Origin: MGBC114844 sp910585855
Lineage (GTDB): Bacteria; Bacillota; Clostridia; Lachnospirales; Lachnospiraceae
Assembly (NCBI GenBank): GCA_965646165.1
Contig: CBFFYP010000011.1
Coordinates: 1-64,000 of the forward strand
Direction of reading: 5' to 3'
DNA length: 64,000 nucleotides
Under the pieces are notes generated by a model. It made no database searches. It saw nothing but the letters and a program-made list of their open reading frames with translations, and was not told where the DNA came from. Made by a program: the position numbers and the translations under genes. Below, in pieces: positions 54,396 through 61,183 of this stretch (the first letter of the stretch is position 1; the number at the start of each line of letters is the position of its first letter).

Positions 54396-54493
54396 TGCAA
54401 TGCATGATATATGGAATCCGTAGCACGGTTGTATGAAATGCAGCGAAGGTTGCCAACATTAATATATATATTTTCTTGACCGGGAGTGAAACG

Positions 54494-54682
54494 GTGCTGA
54501 TATATACCGCACAAAGTCAGGCTTTAAATCAAAGACAAATTTCTTTTATTTATAAAATTATTAATTATATCGAACAAAATGGATATATGGAAAATATGAC
54601 GGACTTACAAAAACCACCCTTTAACAAACCAGTATTATTTATTAAATTGTTTGACACAAAAATAAGAGCGTTTTTGATGTAG
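54494..54682 (+). pseudogene. Relic of the C-terminus of a type I restriction subunit (hsdR)
   Basis: The 62-codon frame reads LNQRQISFIYKIINYIEQNG, then MTDLQKPPFNKPVLFIKLFD. It resembles the HsdR C-terminal helical domain (LNxxQxxFxKxIxDYIxxNG, then EPFRS with a hydrophobic helix). Nothing else of hsdR or hsdS remains. Together with the hsdM relic at 49.4 kb it brackets the decayed island. Confidence 0.55.
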
Positions 54683-54886
54683 AGCTTTTATGGAATTAAG
54701 GAAAATGCAGTGGATATTATTGTATAAATCGGCAGAAATATAGTAAAAAAAGTAAAAATCTTTAATATTTATAAATAAAACTGAGAAATATACTGTCACA
54801 CATGGAAAAATGTGCTATAATAAGGCATATATTCAAAAGGCAAGGAGTTTTTTGAATAGGATAAAAAATGAAAAGGAGAATCTAGA

Positions 54887-57247
54887 ATGAGAAGAAAAGC
54901 AACGGTCAGCATAGCCGCAGCGGTGGTTATGATTATGACGGCTAACAATTCTGTTTTAGCGAATTGGGAGCAGCAAAATGGCACATGGAATTATAAAGAA
55001 AATGGCCAGAATGTTACAAATGAATGGAAACAGATCGATGGAAAGTGGTATTTTTTTGACAAGACAGGAGAAATGCGCTCAGGTTGGCTGGAAAAGGACG
55101 GAAAATGGTATTATCTGGATTCCGCCAATGGAGATATGAAGGAGGGCTGGGTACAAGACGGAGAAAAGTGGTATTATTTAAATAATGCGACAGGAGAAAT
55201 GCAGTCCGGCTGGTTGGAGAAAGATGGAAAATGGTATTATTTAGATTCTGCCAACGGAGATATGAAAGAAGGCTGGGTGAAGGATGACAAGAATTGGTAT
55301 TATTTAAATAATGGAACGGGAGAAATGGCAACAGGCTGGGCAAAAACTGGTGATAACTGGTACTTTTTAGATAATTCTGGGTGTATGCAGACCGGTATTA
55401 TCGAGGTAAATGGAAAGATATATGCTTTGGATGAGGCAAACGGAAATATGCGTACAGGAACAGTGAATGGCTATACTTTCTCTGCCACAGGAGAAGCCGT
55501 AGGTGATAAAATTCCGATACCAACAAAGGCGTATAGTGCAAGCGGAGAAAAACAGGCAGATCTTTCTGCTACCGTAAAAGAACAGATACAGCAGATGCAG
55601 AGAGAAGAAGTGCGTAATAATTACAGCAGTTCTAGTTCGGATTCAAGTGATGACTCGGATGATGATTCAGATGATGATTCCAATAATAGTTCAAACGGAG
55701 GAAATTCTGGAAGTACGACTGTAACAGAAGTAAAGATTCAGGAAATTACAGTGCCAAAAAGCGGAATGGTTGATGTTGTATTATCACAGGCTGTAAAATT
55801 AGAGAGTTCTAATTTTTATATTAGCTGTCCGGCTGGAAAAGATATGACCATTTTAAAAGTGGAAACAGAAGAAGGAAGCGGAGCAAATAAGGTATATCAT
55901 ATTACTACATCATATTTTAATGATAATACTTATAATATGGAAATTACATTGCCAAATGGGAAAAAGGTAGAGAAAACATTTGTAACAAGTTTGGCAGCTC
56001 CAGAGATAAAGGAGATAGAAACAAAGAGAACAGATAAAAATACGGCAGATATTTCATTTATATCAGATAGTGCAGGTATGCTTTATTATATGGCAGTTCC
56101 GACAAGCGTATCTAGGGCAGCGATAGGAGAGCAAGTGCCGCAGACTGGAAAAGATGTACAGGAAAAAGGTGTTTCCATGCAGATGGCTCAGCAGGGGCTG
56201 CAAAATTTGACAATAAAAGATTTAAAGGAAAATCAGGCATATACCATTTATCTGGCAACAGCACAGGGAGAAGGAGAAGATGCTGTGCTTCGGGGTTCGG
56301 CATTGATTTCGGCACAGCCAGCAGGTGGAGATTCTGGAGATAATGTTGGAGAAATAGAAATTGAAGAAGCAGATGCAGTTTCTGACAGCAAGATAAAAAT
56401 TGTATTTAATAAACCGACACAAGAAACATTGACATTAGAAAATATTGATGTGAAATGTAGCAATGGAGAGATTCGAATTGGAGGAATTCAGACAGAAGAT
56501 AATCAAACCTATTATATCCCTATGCAGCAGAATTGGTTTATGAATAGTAAGACGGGTTATACTGTATATGTAACATTGCCAGATGGCAGTAAGTTAGAGA
56601 AAAAGTTTTACACCGATTTTGATTATCCAAATATAAATGAAATAACAGTAAAAAGAATTGCAGAGGATAGAATTGAAGTAACGTTCCGCTCGGATGAGGG
56701 AGGCGAATTCTACTATGGAACAACCGAAAATCCAGATACAGAAGAATTGCCGACTGCAGACGAAATTGTACAGAATGGTCAAAAAGCAAATTTAGCTGGC
56801 GGTATGAATCAAATGGAGATAGAGATAAAGAAAGAGGATAAGTTATTTTATCTTGTTCCAGTGGATTTAAAGGGAAATCGTCCTCCAAGATATCCAGAGA
56901 GAGCTGTTATTCCAGAAGAAGTAGAAGAAGAAACACCAGAGCCAGAGAGAGTGACGGAAATTGAAAGCATTACATATTCTACAGATAGTAAAGGGTATCA
57001 TATACTTAAAGTAACATTAATTAAGAATGATTTTGATTGGTATGAAGTAGAAAAAGAGGATATGGCAGTTTATCCTTTAGATGGGCAGATGTTAGCAACA
57101 CAGCCTAGAGTTACCATACGTGAAGGTTCTTATGATGGAACCAATATTTTTAGTCTTTACTATAATATCACATTTCCTAGTGGCAGATATAAATTAAGTT
57201 TTCCATATGGTGGTGTGGATTATGAAAAAGAATTTGAGATTAAGTAA
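54887..57247 (+). CDS. Secreted choline-binding-type wall protein with Ig-like domains
   Basis: 786 residues. The signal peptide ends near residue 25 (SVLANWEQQ). Residues ~26-200 are tandem ~20-residue cell-wall-binding repeats of the form GWxxxxGKWYYLxxxxGxM; two adjacent repeats are almost identical in DNA, a sign of recent duplication. A Ser/Asp linker (SSSSDSSDDSDDDSDDD) leads to three beta-sandwich segments beginning VKIQEITVPKSG, IKEIETKRTDKN and INEITVKRIAED. It probably binds teichoic-acid choline and displays the C-terminal domains outside. AAAGGAG lies 8-9 bp before the ATG. Copy A12 follows 12 bp after the stop. Confidence 0.85.
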   Translation: MRRKATVSIAAAVVMIMTANNSVLANWEQQNGTWNYKENGQNVTNEWKQIDGKWYFFDKTGEMRSGWLEKDGKWYYLDSANGDMKEGWVQDGEKWYYLNNATGEMQSGWLEKDGKWYYLDSANGDMKEGWVKDDKNWYYLNNGTGEMATGWAKTGDNWYFLDNSGCMQTGIIEVNGKIYALDEANGNMRTGTVNGYTFSATGEAVGDKIPIPTKAYSASGEKQADLSATVKEQIQQMQREEVRNNYSSSSSDSSDDSDDDSDDDSNNSSNGGNSGSTTVTEVKIQEITVPKSGMVDVVLSQAVKLESSNFYISCPAGKDMTILKVETEEGSGANKVYHITTSYFNDNTYNMEITLPNGKKVEKTFVTSLAAPEIKEIETKRTDKNTADISFISDSAGMLYYMAVPTSVSRAAIGEQVPQTGKDVQEKGVSMQMAQQGLQNLTIKDLKENQAYTIYLATAQGEGEDAVLRGSALISAQPAGGDSGDNVGEIEIEEADAVSDSKIKIVFNKPTQETLTLENIDVKCSNGEIRIGGIQTEDNQTYYIPMQQNWFMNSKTGYTVYVTLPDGSKLEKKFYTDFDYPNINEITVKRIAEDRIEVTFRSDEGGEFYYGTTENPDTEELPTADEIVQNGQKANLAGGMNQMEIEIKKEDKLFYLVPVDLKGNRPPRYPERAVIPEEVEEETPEPERVTEIESITYSTDSKGYHILKVTLIKNDFDWYEVEKEDMAVYPLDGQMLATQPRVTIREGSYDGTNIFSLYYNITFPSGRYKLSFPYGGVDYEKEFEIK

Positions 57248-57259
57248 ATAGCAAATATC

Positions 57260-57427
57260 GGACGCCGAAAGCCAAATGGAATTCTATTCCGAGCCCGCTT
57301 GCGCTTAGCATTTCCTCGTAGCGGACACATAAGGTGCTAAAATACAGCACCTAAGTGCCGACGGGAAATGATGACCCTGCATAGAACACCATTTGGCTTT
57401 CGGCTGTGTATTTCCATCAGAAAATAG
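57260..57427 (+). repeat. Family A palindromic element, copy A12 (short subtype)
   Basis: Left GGACGCCG, outer arms GAAAGCCAAATGGAATTC and GAACACCATTTGGCTTTC (near-perfect), right end CGGCTGTGTATTTC. Inner hairpin AGGTGCT/AGCACCT in the short form. It forms an inverted pair with A13, 61 bp apart. Confidence 0.9.
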
Positions 57428-57488
57428 AGTGAAAAAACTTGCTGCAAGTATTATCAAAAAAAATAACACGACTTTCCGGCAGGTAGGA

Positions 57489-57652
57489 ATAGCTGAAATC
57501 GGAAGGAGAGTCTATGAAGGGTCATCATTTCCCGTCGGTACTTAGACACGGTATTGCTGTGTTTTCGTGTCTTATGTGTCCGCTATGAAAATTAGGAAAT
57601 GCTAAGCGAGAGCGGACTCGGAATAGACCCTCTTTCCGATTTCAGCGTTCCC
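57489..57652 (-). repeat. Family A palindromic element, copy A13, overlapping an HNH gene end
   Basis: Minus-strand reading: GGAACGCTG, outer arms AAATCGGAAAGAGGGTC and GACTCTCCTTCCGATTT, right end CAGCTATT. Inner hairpin AGACACG/CGTGTCT, a fourth compensated variant. Its first ~61 bases are translated as the last residues of the HNH protein, and the TAG inside the family signature CGCTTAGCATT supplies that gene's stop. Confidence 0.9.
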
Positions 57653-58749
57653 TCGTAAATCCAATTTTGAAAACCGCAGTTTTTTGCAGACTGATAAACA
57701 GGTTTTAAAATTTCTTCTAATATCTGAGAAAAACTTAAAAAATCTTGATCTTTTTGATAAAGTTTTATACGTATAGCAGGATCATTTAAATGTTCTTTTG
57801 CACATTTTTCAAATTCGTTATGTATGGTATCGGATTTCCATATCATCTGATAGGAGCAATACTCTAACTTGGCAAATGAAGGAAAATAGGTATTCCAGTC
57901 CGGCAGATGATTGCTTTTACTGCTGTTGATACTTCGTGTGGTAGGATGCAGATTCCAAAATTCATCATGGGCTACATAAGACCATGGAATAAAATGATCG
58001 ATAGAAATATCTTTTTCTGATAGCGGAATATCTCCATATATTTCATGGATAGGCTGAAGCGTTAAGAAAGATTTCCAATATTTTTTCACTTTTTCTAGTT
58101 TTCGTTCTTGTGGCGGATATAATTTATCTGCAATTCCCGGTACACTTGGATTTCGCTTTTGCAAATATAGAATCATATGATAGCGAAGCCAGCCCTTGAT
58201 GATTTCCTGATTTTGATGAATATAGTCAAACCATTCCGGCGAAAATCGAATCGTGGTCTGCATACCGTTTAATGTTTCAAAATAATACATCAGCCGATGT
58301 TCCTGATTAATTTTAGAAATCAATGTACTTTCTGTTGTATCCCATTCTTTTCCTTTTATTTTATCTAAAAATGGAGCTTGAATTCGATAGGGAACATGTT
58401 TTGTCAAAGACCTTTTTCGTTTTAGAACTTCCTTATCTTTACAGTTTTTCAAATAGTCCAGAATCTTGTCTTTTTTTTCAGAAGATTTTAACTGAGAAAT
58501 CTGCTGCAAATAATGTACCAGACTTTCTAAAGTATCTCTCGGTCCTAGATTTAGATGATACTCGATTACCATGTACCATGCATCTGCAATCATTTCATCA
58601 ATTAATTCTTCATAGGTAATATACTGTTTTCCCTCTAATACTTTGGTAACAATTGCCTGAAACCAAAAGAATTTGTAGCACTCGCTTGTATTGTCAAAAA
58701 TTCGGCTTAAATATGATATTTCCAGGTTATCAGAATATGGTAATTGCAT
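57592..58749 (-). CDS. HNH endonuclease-domain protein with a repeat-derived C-terminus
   Basis: 385 residues. The first ~210 are helical and unrecognised (YSDNLEISYLSRIFDNTSEC, EELIDEMIADAWYMVIEYH). An HNH motif lies at ~249-285: SIDHFIPWSYVAHDEFWNLH, then TRSINSSKSNHLPDW, giving the D-H, N and S-x-x-K-S-N residues of the metal-finger nuclease fold. There is no RuvC or Cas9/IscB domain. The last ~18 residues (LKSERGSIPSPLSLSIS) are encoded by element A13 and are probably not original. AGAGG precedes the ATG by 8 bp. HNH proteins of this kind are often defence nucleases; the target is unknown. Confidence 0.75.
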   Translation of the reverse strand: MQLPYSDNLEISYLSRIFDNTSECYKFFWFQAIVTKVLEGKQYITYEELIDEMIADAWYMVIEYHLNLGPRDTLESLVHYLQQISQLKSSEKKDKILDYLKNCKDKEVLKRKRSLTKHVPYRIQAPFLDKIKGKEWDTTESTLISKINQEHRLMYYFETLNGMQTTIRFSPEWFDYIHQNQEIIKGWLRYHMILYLQKRNPSVPGIADKLYPPQERKLEKVKKYWKSFLTLQPIHEIYGDIPLSEKDISIDHFIPWSYVAHDEFWNLHPTTRSINSSKSNHLPDWNTYFPSFAKLEYCSYQMIWKSDTIHNEFEKCAKEHLNDPAIRIKLYQKDQDFLSFSQILEEILKPVYQSAKNCGFQNWIYEGTLKSERGSIPSPLSLSIS

Positions 58750-58890
58750 AAAATACCTCTCATTTTTTCAGTAAGAAATGTGTTTAAAGTTTTTGGTTTT
58801 CGTGTAATTATTAATGAAATCATAACATAAAAAAACTGTTTTTTCAAACGATATAATAATAAACTTTAATTAGGATTTTGGAATTTAAGA

Positions 58891-59224
58891 GGACGCTAGA
58901 TTCGAAAACAATAGACAGCCTGCTGTTCCGCTCTCCAAAAAGCAAGAAGTTCTAAGACTTTTGCCTTTTCCTTTCTCCAACCAGACAGACCGGGGTGCAA
59001 TTCGCCCTCACTGCAGCCGAAACGAAGTTGGTGTAAGGGGAGATTTTACCAACCACAAGACAGCCTCTTTTTTATTACACGGGCTAAACACACCCCTTTT
59101 TTTTCACACCCTGCATGGAAGCAGGATGTGAAAAAAATCTTAGGTTTTCGAGCAGAAGTCTAAGAACTTCTAACTTTTTTCCAAAGTCACTGCAGGCTGT
59201 CTATTGTTTTCGAATCTGGCTGTT
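58891..59224 (+). repeat. Family B palindromic element, copy B4
   Basis: Left GGACGCTAGATTCG, right CGAATCTGGCTGTT. The outer arms (GATTCGAAAACAATAGACAG and CTGTCTATTGTTTTCGAATC) are perfect and differ from B1-B3. The inner strands GGGGTG/CACCCC replace GGTGCG/CGCACC, and the central hairpin reads CACACCCTGC/GCAGGATGTG inside T and A runs. It lies between the divergent HNH and sigma-factor genes. Confidence 0.88.
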
Positions 59225-59298
59225 TTTTGATGCCGAAACAAAAAAAAGAATTGTATTTAAATTTTTCTAAAAATCTACTCTGTAATAAAACATGATTT

Positions 59299-59470
59299 CT
59301 ACCGCTATTCAACTGCCTCTTGCGTTCGGTGAAATCCAATCCTTTCCGGCAACATCCTATCTCCAAAAGATTAATTAAAGATAATAAATTTTAGTTAGGC
59401 TTTCATTGCCTCTCGCTGTTAGTTGGATAGCGGTAGGCAGCCTATTGTTTTCCAATCTAGTGTTCTCTTT
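59299..59470. repeat. Nested, degraded family B remnant (B5)
   Basis: Arms CTACCGCTATTCAACT (59299-59314) and AGTTGGATAGCGGTAG (59421-59436) pair with one mismatch. Between them, 59315-59385 resembles the sequence just right of B3 (GCCTCTCGCGTCCGGTGAAA at 37951 onward), and a GCCTCTCGCTGTT end like the B3 terminus is present. The tail CAGCCTATTGTTTTCCAATC (59439-59458) resembles the end of B4. It appears to be several elements inserted into one another and decayed. Confidence 0.55.
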
Positions 59471-59508
59471 CAAAAACTTGTTGAGGATAATAAAAAATTT
59501 TTTTCTTG

Positions 59509-59537
59509 TGAAACTTTTTTTGTTTTTTAGAAATCTA
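59509..59537 (+). promoter_or_regulatory. Possible ECF sigma (autoregulatory) promoter of sigV-rsiV
   Basis: TGAAAC at 59509-59514 and AATCTA at 59532-59537, 17 bp apart, 36 bp before the sigma gene. TGAAAC is the usual -35 of SigV-type ECF factors, which activate their own operon. The -10 match is weak. Confidence 0.35.
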
Positions 59538-59572
59538 ATGAAGTAGAAGGGTAGAAAGGGAGGTGAATCATC

Positions 59573-60133
59573 TTGCACTTTTTTTTCGAAAAAAAAGACA
59601 GAACAAATAGAGTATTAATAGAACAGATTATTTTAGAAAAATATAATCAGTATTATCGTTTGGCTTATAGTTATGTGCATAATGAGGCAGATGCAAATGA
59701 TATTGTACAAAACGGAACTTATAAAGCATTGCGCAGCAGTCATACGTTAAAAAAAGCGGAGTATGCAGAAACTTGGATTTATCGAATTATGCTAAATGAA
59801 TGTTTTCAGTATTTAAAACATCCTAAATTTCTTTCTTATGAGGCAATTTTGGAGAAAAGTACAGCAGAGGTGGAGATAGGATTTACGGAAGATAGTTATA
59901 AAAATATTGATTTGCAGAGAGCATTAGATACTCTTTCTAATCAAGATAAAGCCGTTATTTTATTAAAATATTTTGAGGATAAAAAGCTAGAAGAGATTGC
60001 AGATATTCTTGATGAAAATTTAAGTACAGTAAAGAGCAGATTATACCGCAGTATAAAGAAACTGCGGGGGATTCTTTCGGATGAGAAAGGGGAGCAAGGT
60101 TATTATTTTAGCAGGGAAGGAGTAGGCAGGTGA
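59573..60133 (+). CDS. sigV: ECF sigma factor, SigV-like
   Basis: 186 residues from a TTG start with AAAGGGAGGTG 7 bp upstream. Region 2 is YRLAYSYVHNEADANDIVQNGTYKALRSSHTLKK and region 4 is LDTLSNQDKAVILLKYFEDKKLEEIADILDENLSTVKSRLYRSIKKL. No region 3 is present, as expected for ECF factors. The partner directly downstream has the RsiV domain, so this is probably the lysozyme/envelope-stress factor. Weak initiation from TTG would keep the factor below its inhibitor. Confidence 0.87.
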   Translation: MHFFFEKKDRTNRVLIEQIILEKYNQYYRLAYSYVHNEADANDIVQNGTYKALRSSHTLKKAEYAETWIYRIMLNECFQYLKHPKFLSYEAILEKSTAEVEIGFTEDSYKNIDLQRALDTLSNQDKAVILLKYFEDKKLEEIADILDENLSTVKSRLYRSIKKLRGILSDEKGEQGYYFSREGVGR

Positions 60134-60137
60134 AAAT

Positions 60138-61091
60138 ATGAATAGAGATTTTTCTAAAATAAAAAATCAGAAAGAACCATGGGAAGAGGAATTTCAAGAA
60201 CTGCAGTCATTAAAAAAAGAATATCTAAAACTACAGATGACAGAAGGACAGTTGGAAAAATTGAGAAAAACAATAGAGGAGGCAGAGAAAATGAATCAGA
60301 AAGAGAATAAAAAAAGAAAAAGAATCGTATCGGCTGTAGCAGCGGCAGCATTTGCAGGAATTTTTTTAATTTTGCCTAATACTTCTGCAGAGATGGCATA
60401 TGCAATGGAACAGATACCGTTGATTGGTTCGCTTGTAAAAGTAGTGACATTTCGGGACTATGAGTATGAAACAGATCGGCATATGGCAGATATTCAAGTT
60501 CCAGAAATAGAGTTGGAAGAATCGGCAGAAAATACACAGATACAGGAAAATCTGGAGCGGACAAAAGATGAAATCAATACAGAGATTCAGGAAATTACAG
60601 ATAAATTGATAAAGGAATTTGAAGCTCATATAGAGGAGGAAGAGGGATATCAGGATGTGGTAGTAAAAGGGGAGAGATTAGCAACAACAGAGGATTATTT
60701 TACGTTAAAATTGATTTGTTATCAGGGAGCAGGAAGCGGATATCAGTGGAATTATTATTATACGATTGATCTCAATACAGGAGAGCGTCTGCAGTTAAAA
60801 GATCTTTTTTATGAAGGGACAGATTATATTACTTTGATTAGTGAAAGTATTAAAACACAGATGCAGGAACAGATGGATGCAGATGAAAGTATTTACTATT
60901 GGTTAAATGATGAGATAGAAGAGTGGAATTTTCATACAATTACGGAAGAAACCTCTTTTTATTTAAATGAAAAGGATCAGGTTGTGATTGGGTTTGATGA
61001 AGGGGAAGTAGCACCAATGTATATGGGAACAGTGGAGTTTGAGATTCCGAAAGAAGTATTAAGTGAGATTCGGAAAGTGCAGGGACAATAA
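60138..61091 (+). CDS. rsiV: RsiV-type membrane anti-sigma factor (DUF3298)
   Basis: 317 residues. A Glu/Lys-rich cytoplasmic N-terminus (~1-55) holds the sigma. One transmembrane helix follows (RIVSAVAAAAFAGIFLILPN, ~62-82). The outside portion includes a DUF3298 fold (YQWNYYYTIDLNTGERLQLKDLFY, then FYLNEKDQVVIGFDEGEVAP). In Bacillus this fold binds lysozyme, which triggers proteolysis and release of SigV. It is 4 bp after the sigma gene, so the two are co-expressed. The miniature element A14 begins 4 bp after its stop. Confidence 0.87.
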   Translation: MNRDFSKIKNQKEPWEEEFQELQSLKKEYLKLQMTEGQLEKLRKTIEEAEKMNQKENKKRKRIVSAVAAAAFAGIFLILPNTSAEMAYAMEQIPLIGSLVKVVTFRDYEYETDRHMADIQVPEIELEESAENTQIQENLERTKDEINTEIQEITDKLIKEFEAHIEEEEGYQDVVVKGERLATTEDYFTLKLICYQGAGSGYQWNYYYTIDLNTGERLQLKDLFYEGTDYITLISESIKTQMQEQMDADESIYYWLNDEIEEWNFHTITEETSFYLNEKDQVVIGFDEGEVAPMYMGTVEFEIPKEVLSEIRKVQGQ

Positions 61092-61095
61092 GGAG

Positions 61096-61165
61096 GGGGA
61101 TATCCAAAGCCGAAGGGAAATGATGACCTTGCAGTTCCCTTCGGCTTTCGGATGTATATTCTGGA
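61096..61165 (+). repeat. Miniature family A element, copy A14 (core deleted)
   Basis: Only the outer stem (AAAGCCGAAGGGAA with TTCCCTTCGGCTTT) and the fragment GAAATGATGACC of the core remain, about 70 bp in all. The right end TGTATATTCTGG resembles the family tail. Because the stem still pairs, it can act as a hairpin between the convergent rsiV and ABC genes. Confidence 0.7.
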
Positions 61166-61183
61166 TGGAGTAGAGCGGTTATT

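Noticed and set aside
57592..59224. HNH gene plus B4 as an IscB/omega-RNA (HEARO-like) pair
   Set aside because: The protein lacks RuvC, bridge-helix and TAM-type domains, and family B copies occur at three other loci without any HNH gene nearby.
4116..61165. Family A as a CRISPR-like array
   Set aside because: Copies are kilobases apart, unequally spaced and in both orientations, with no adjacent spacers or cas genes.
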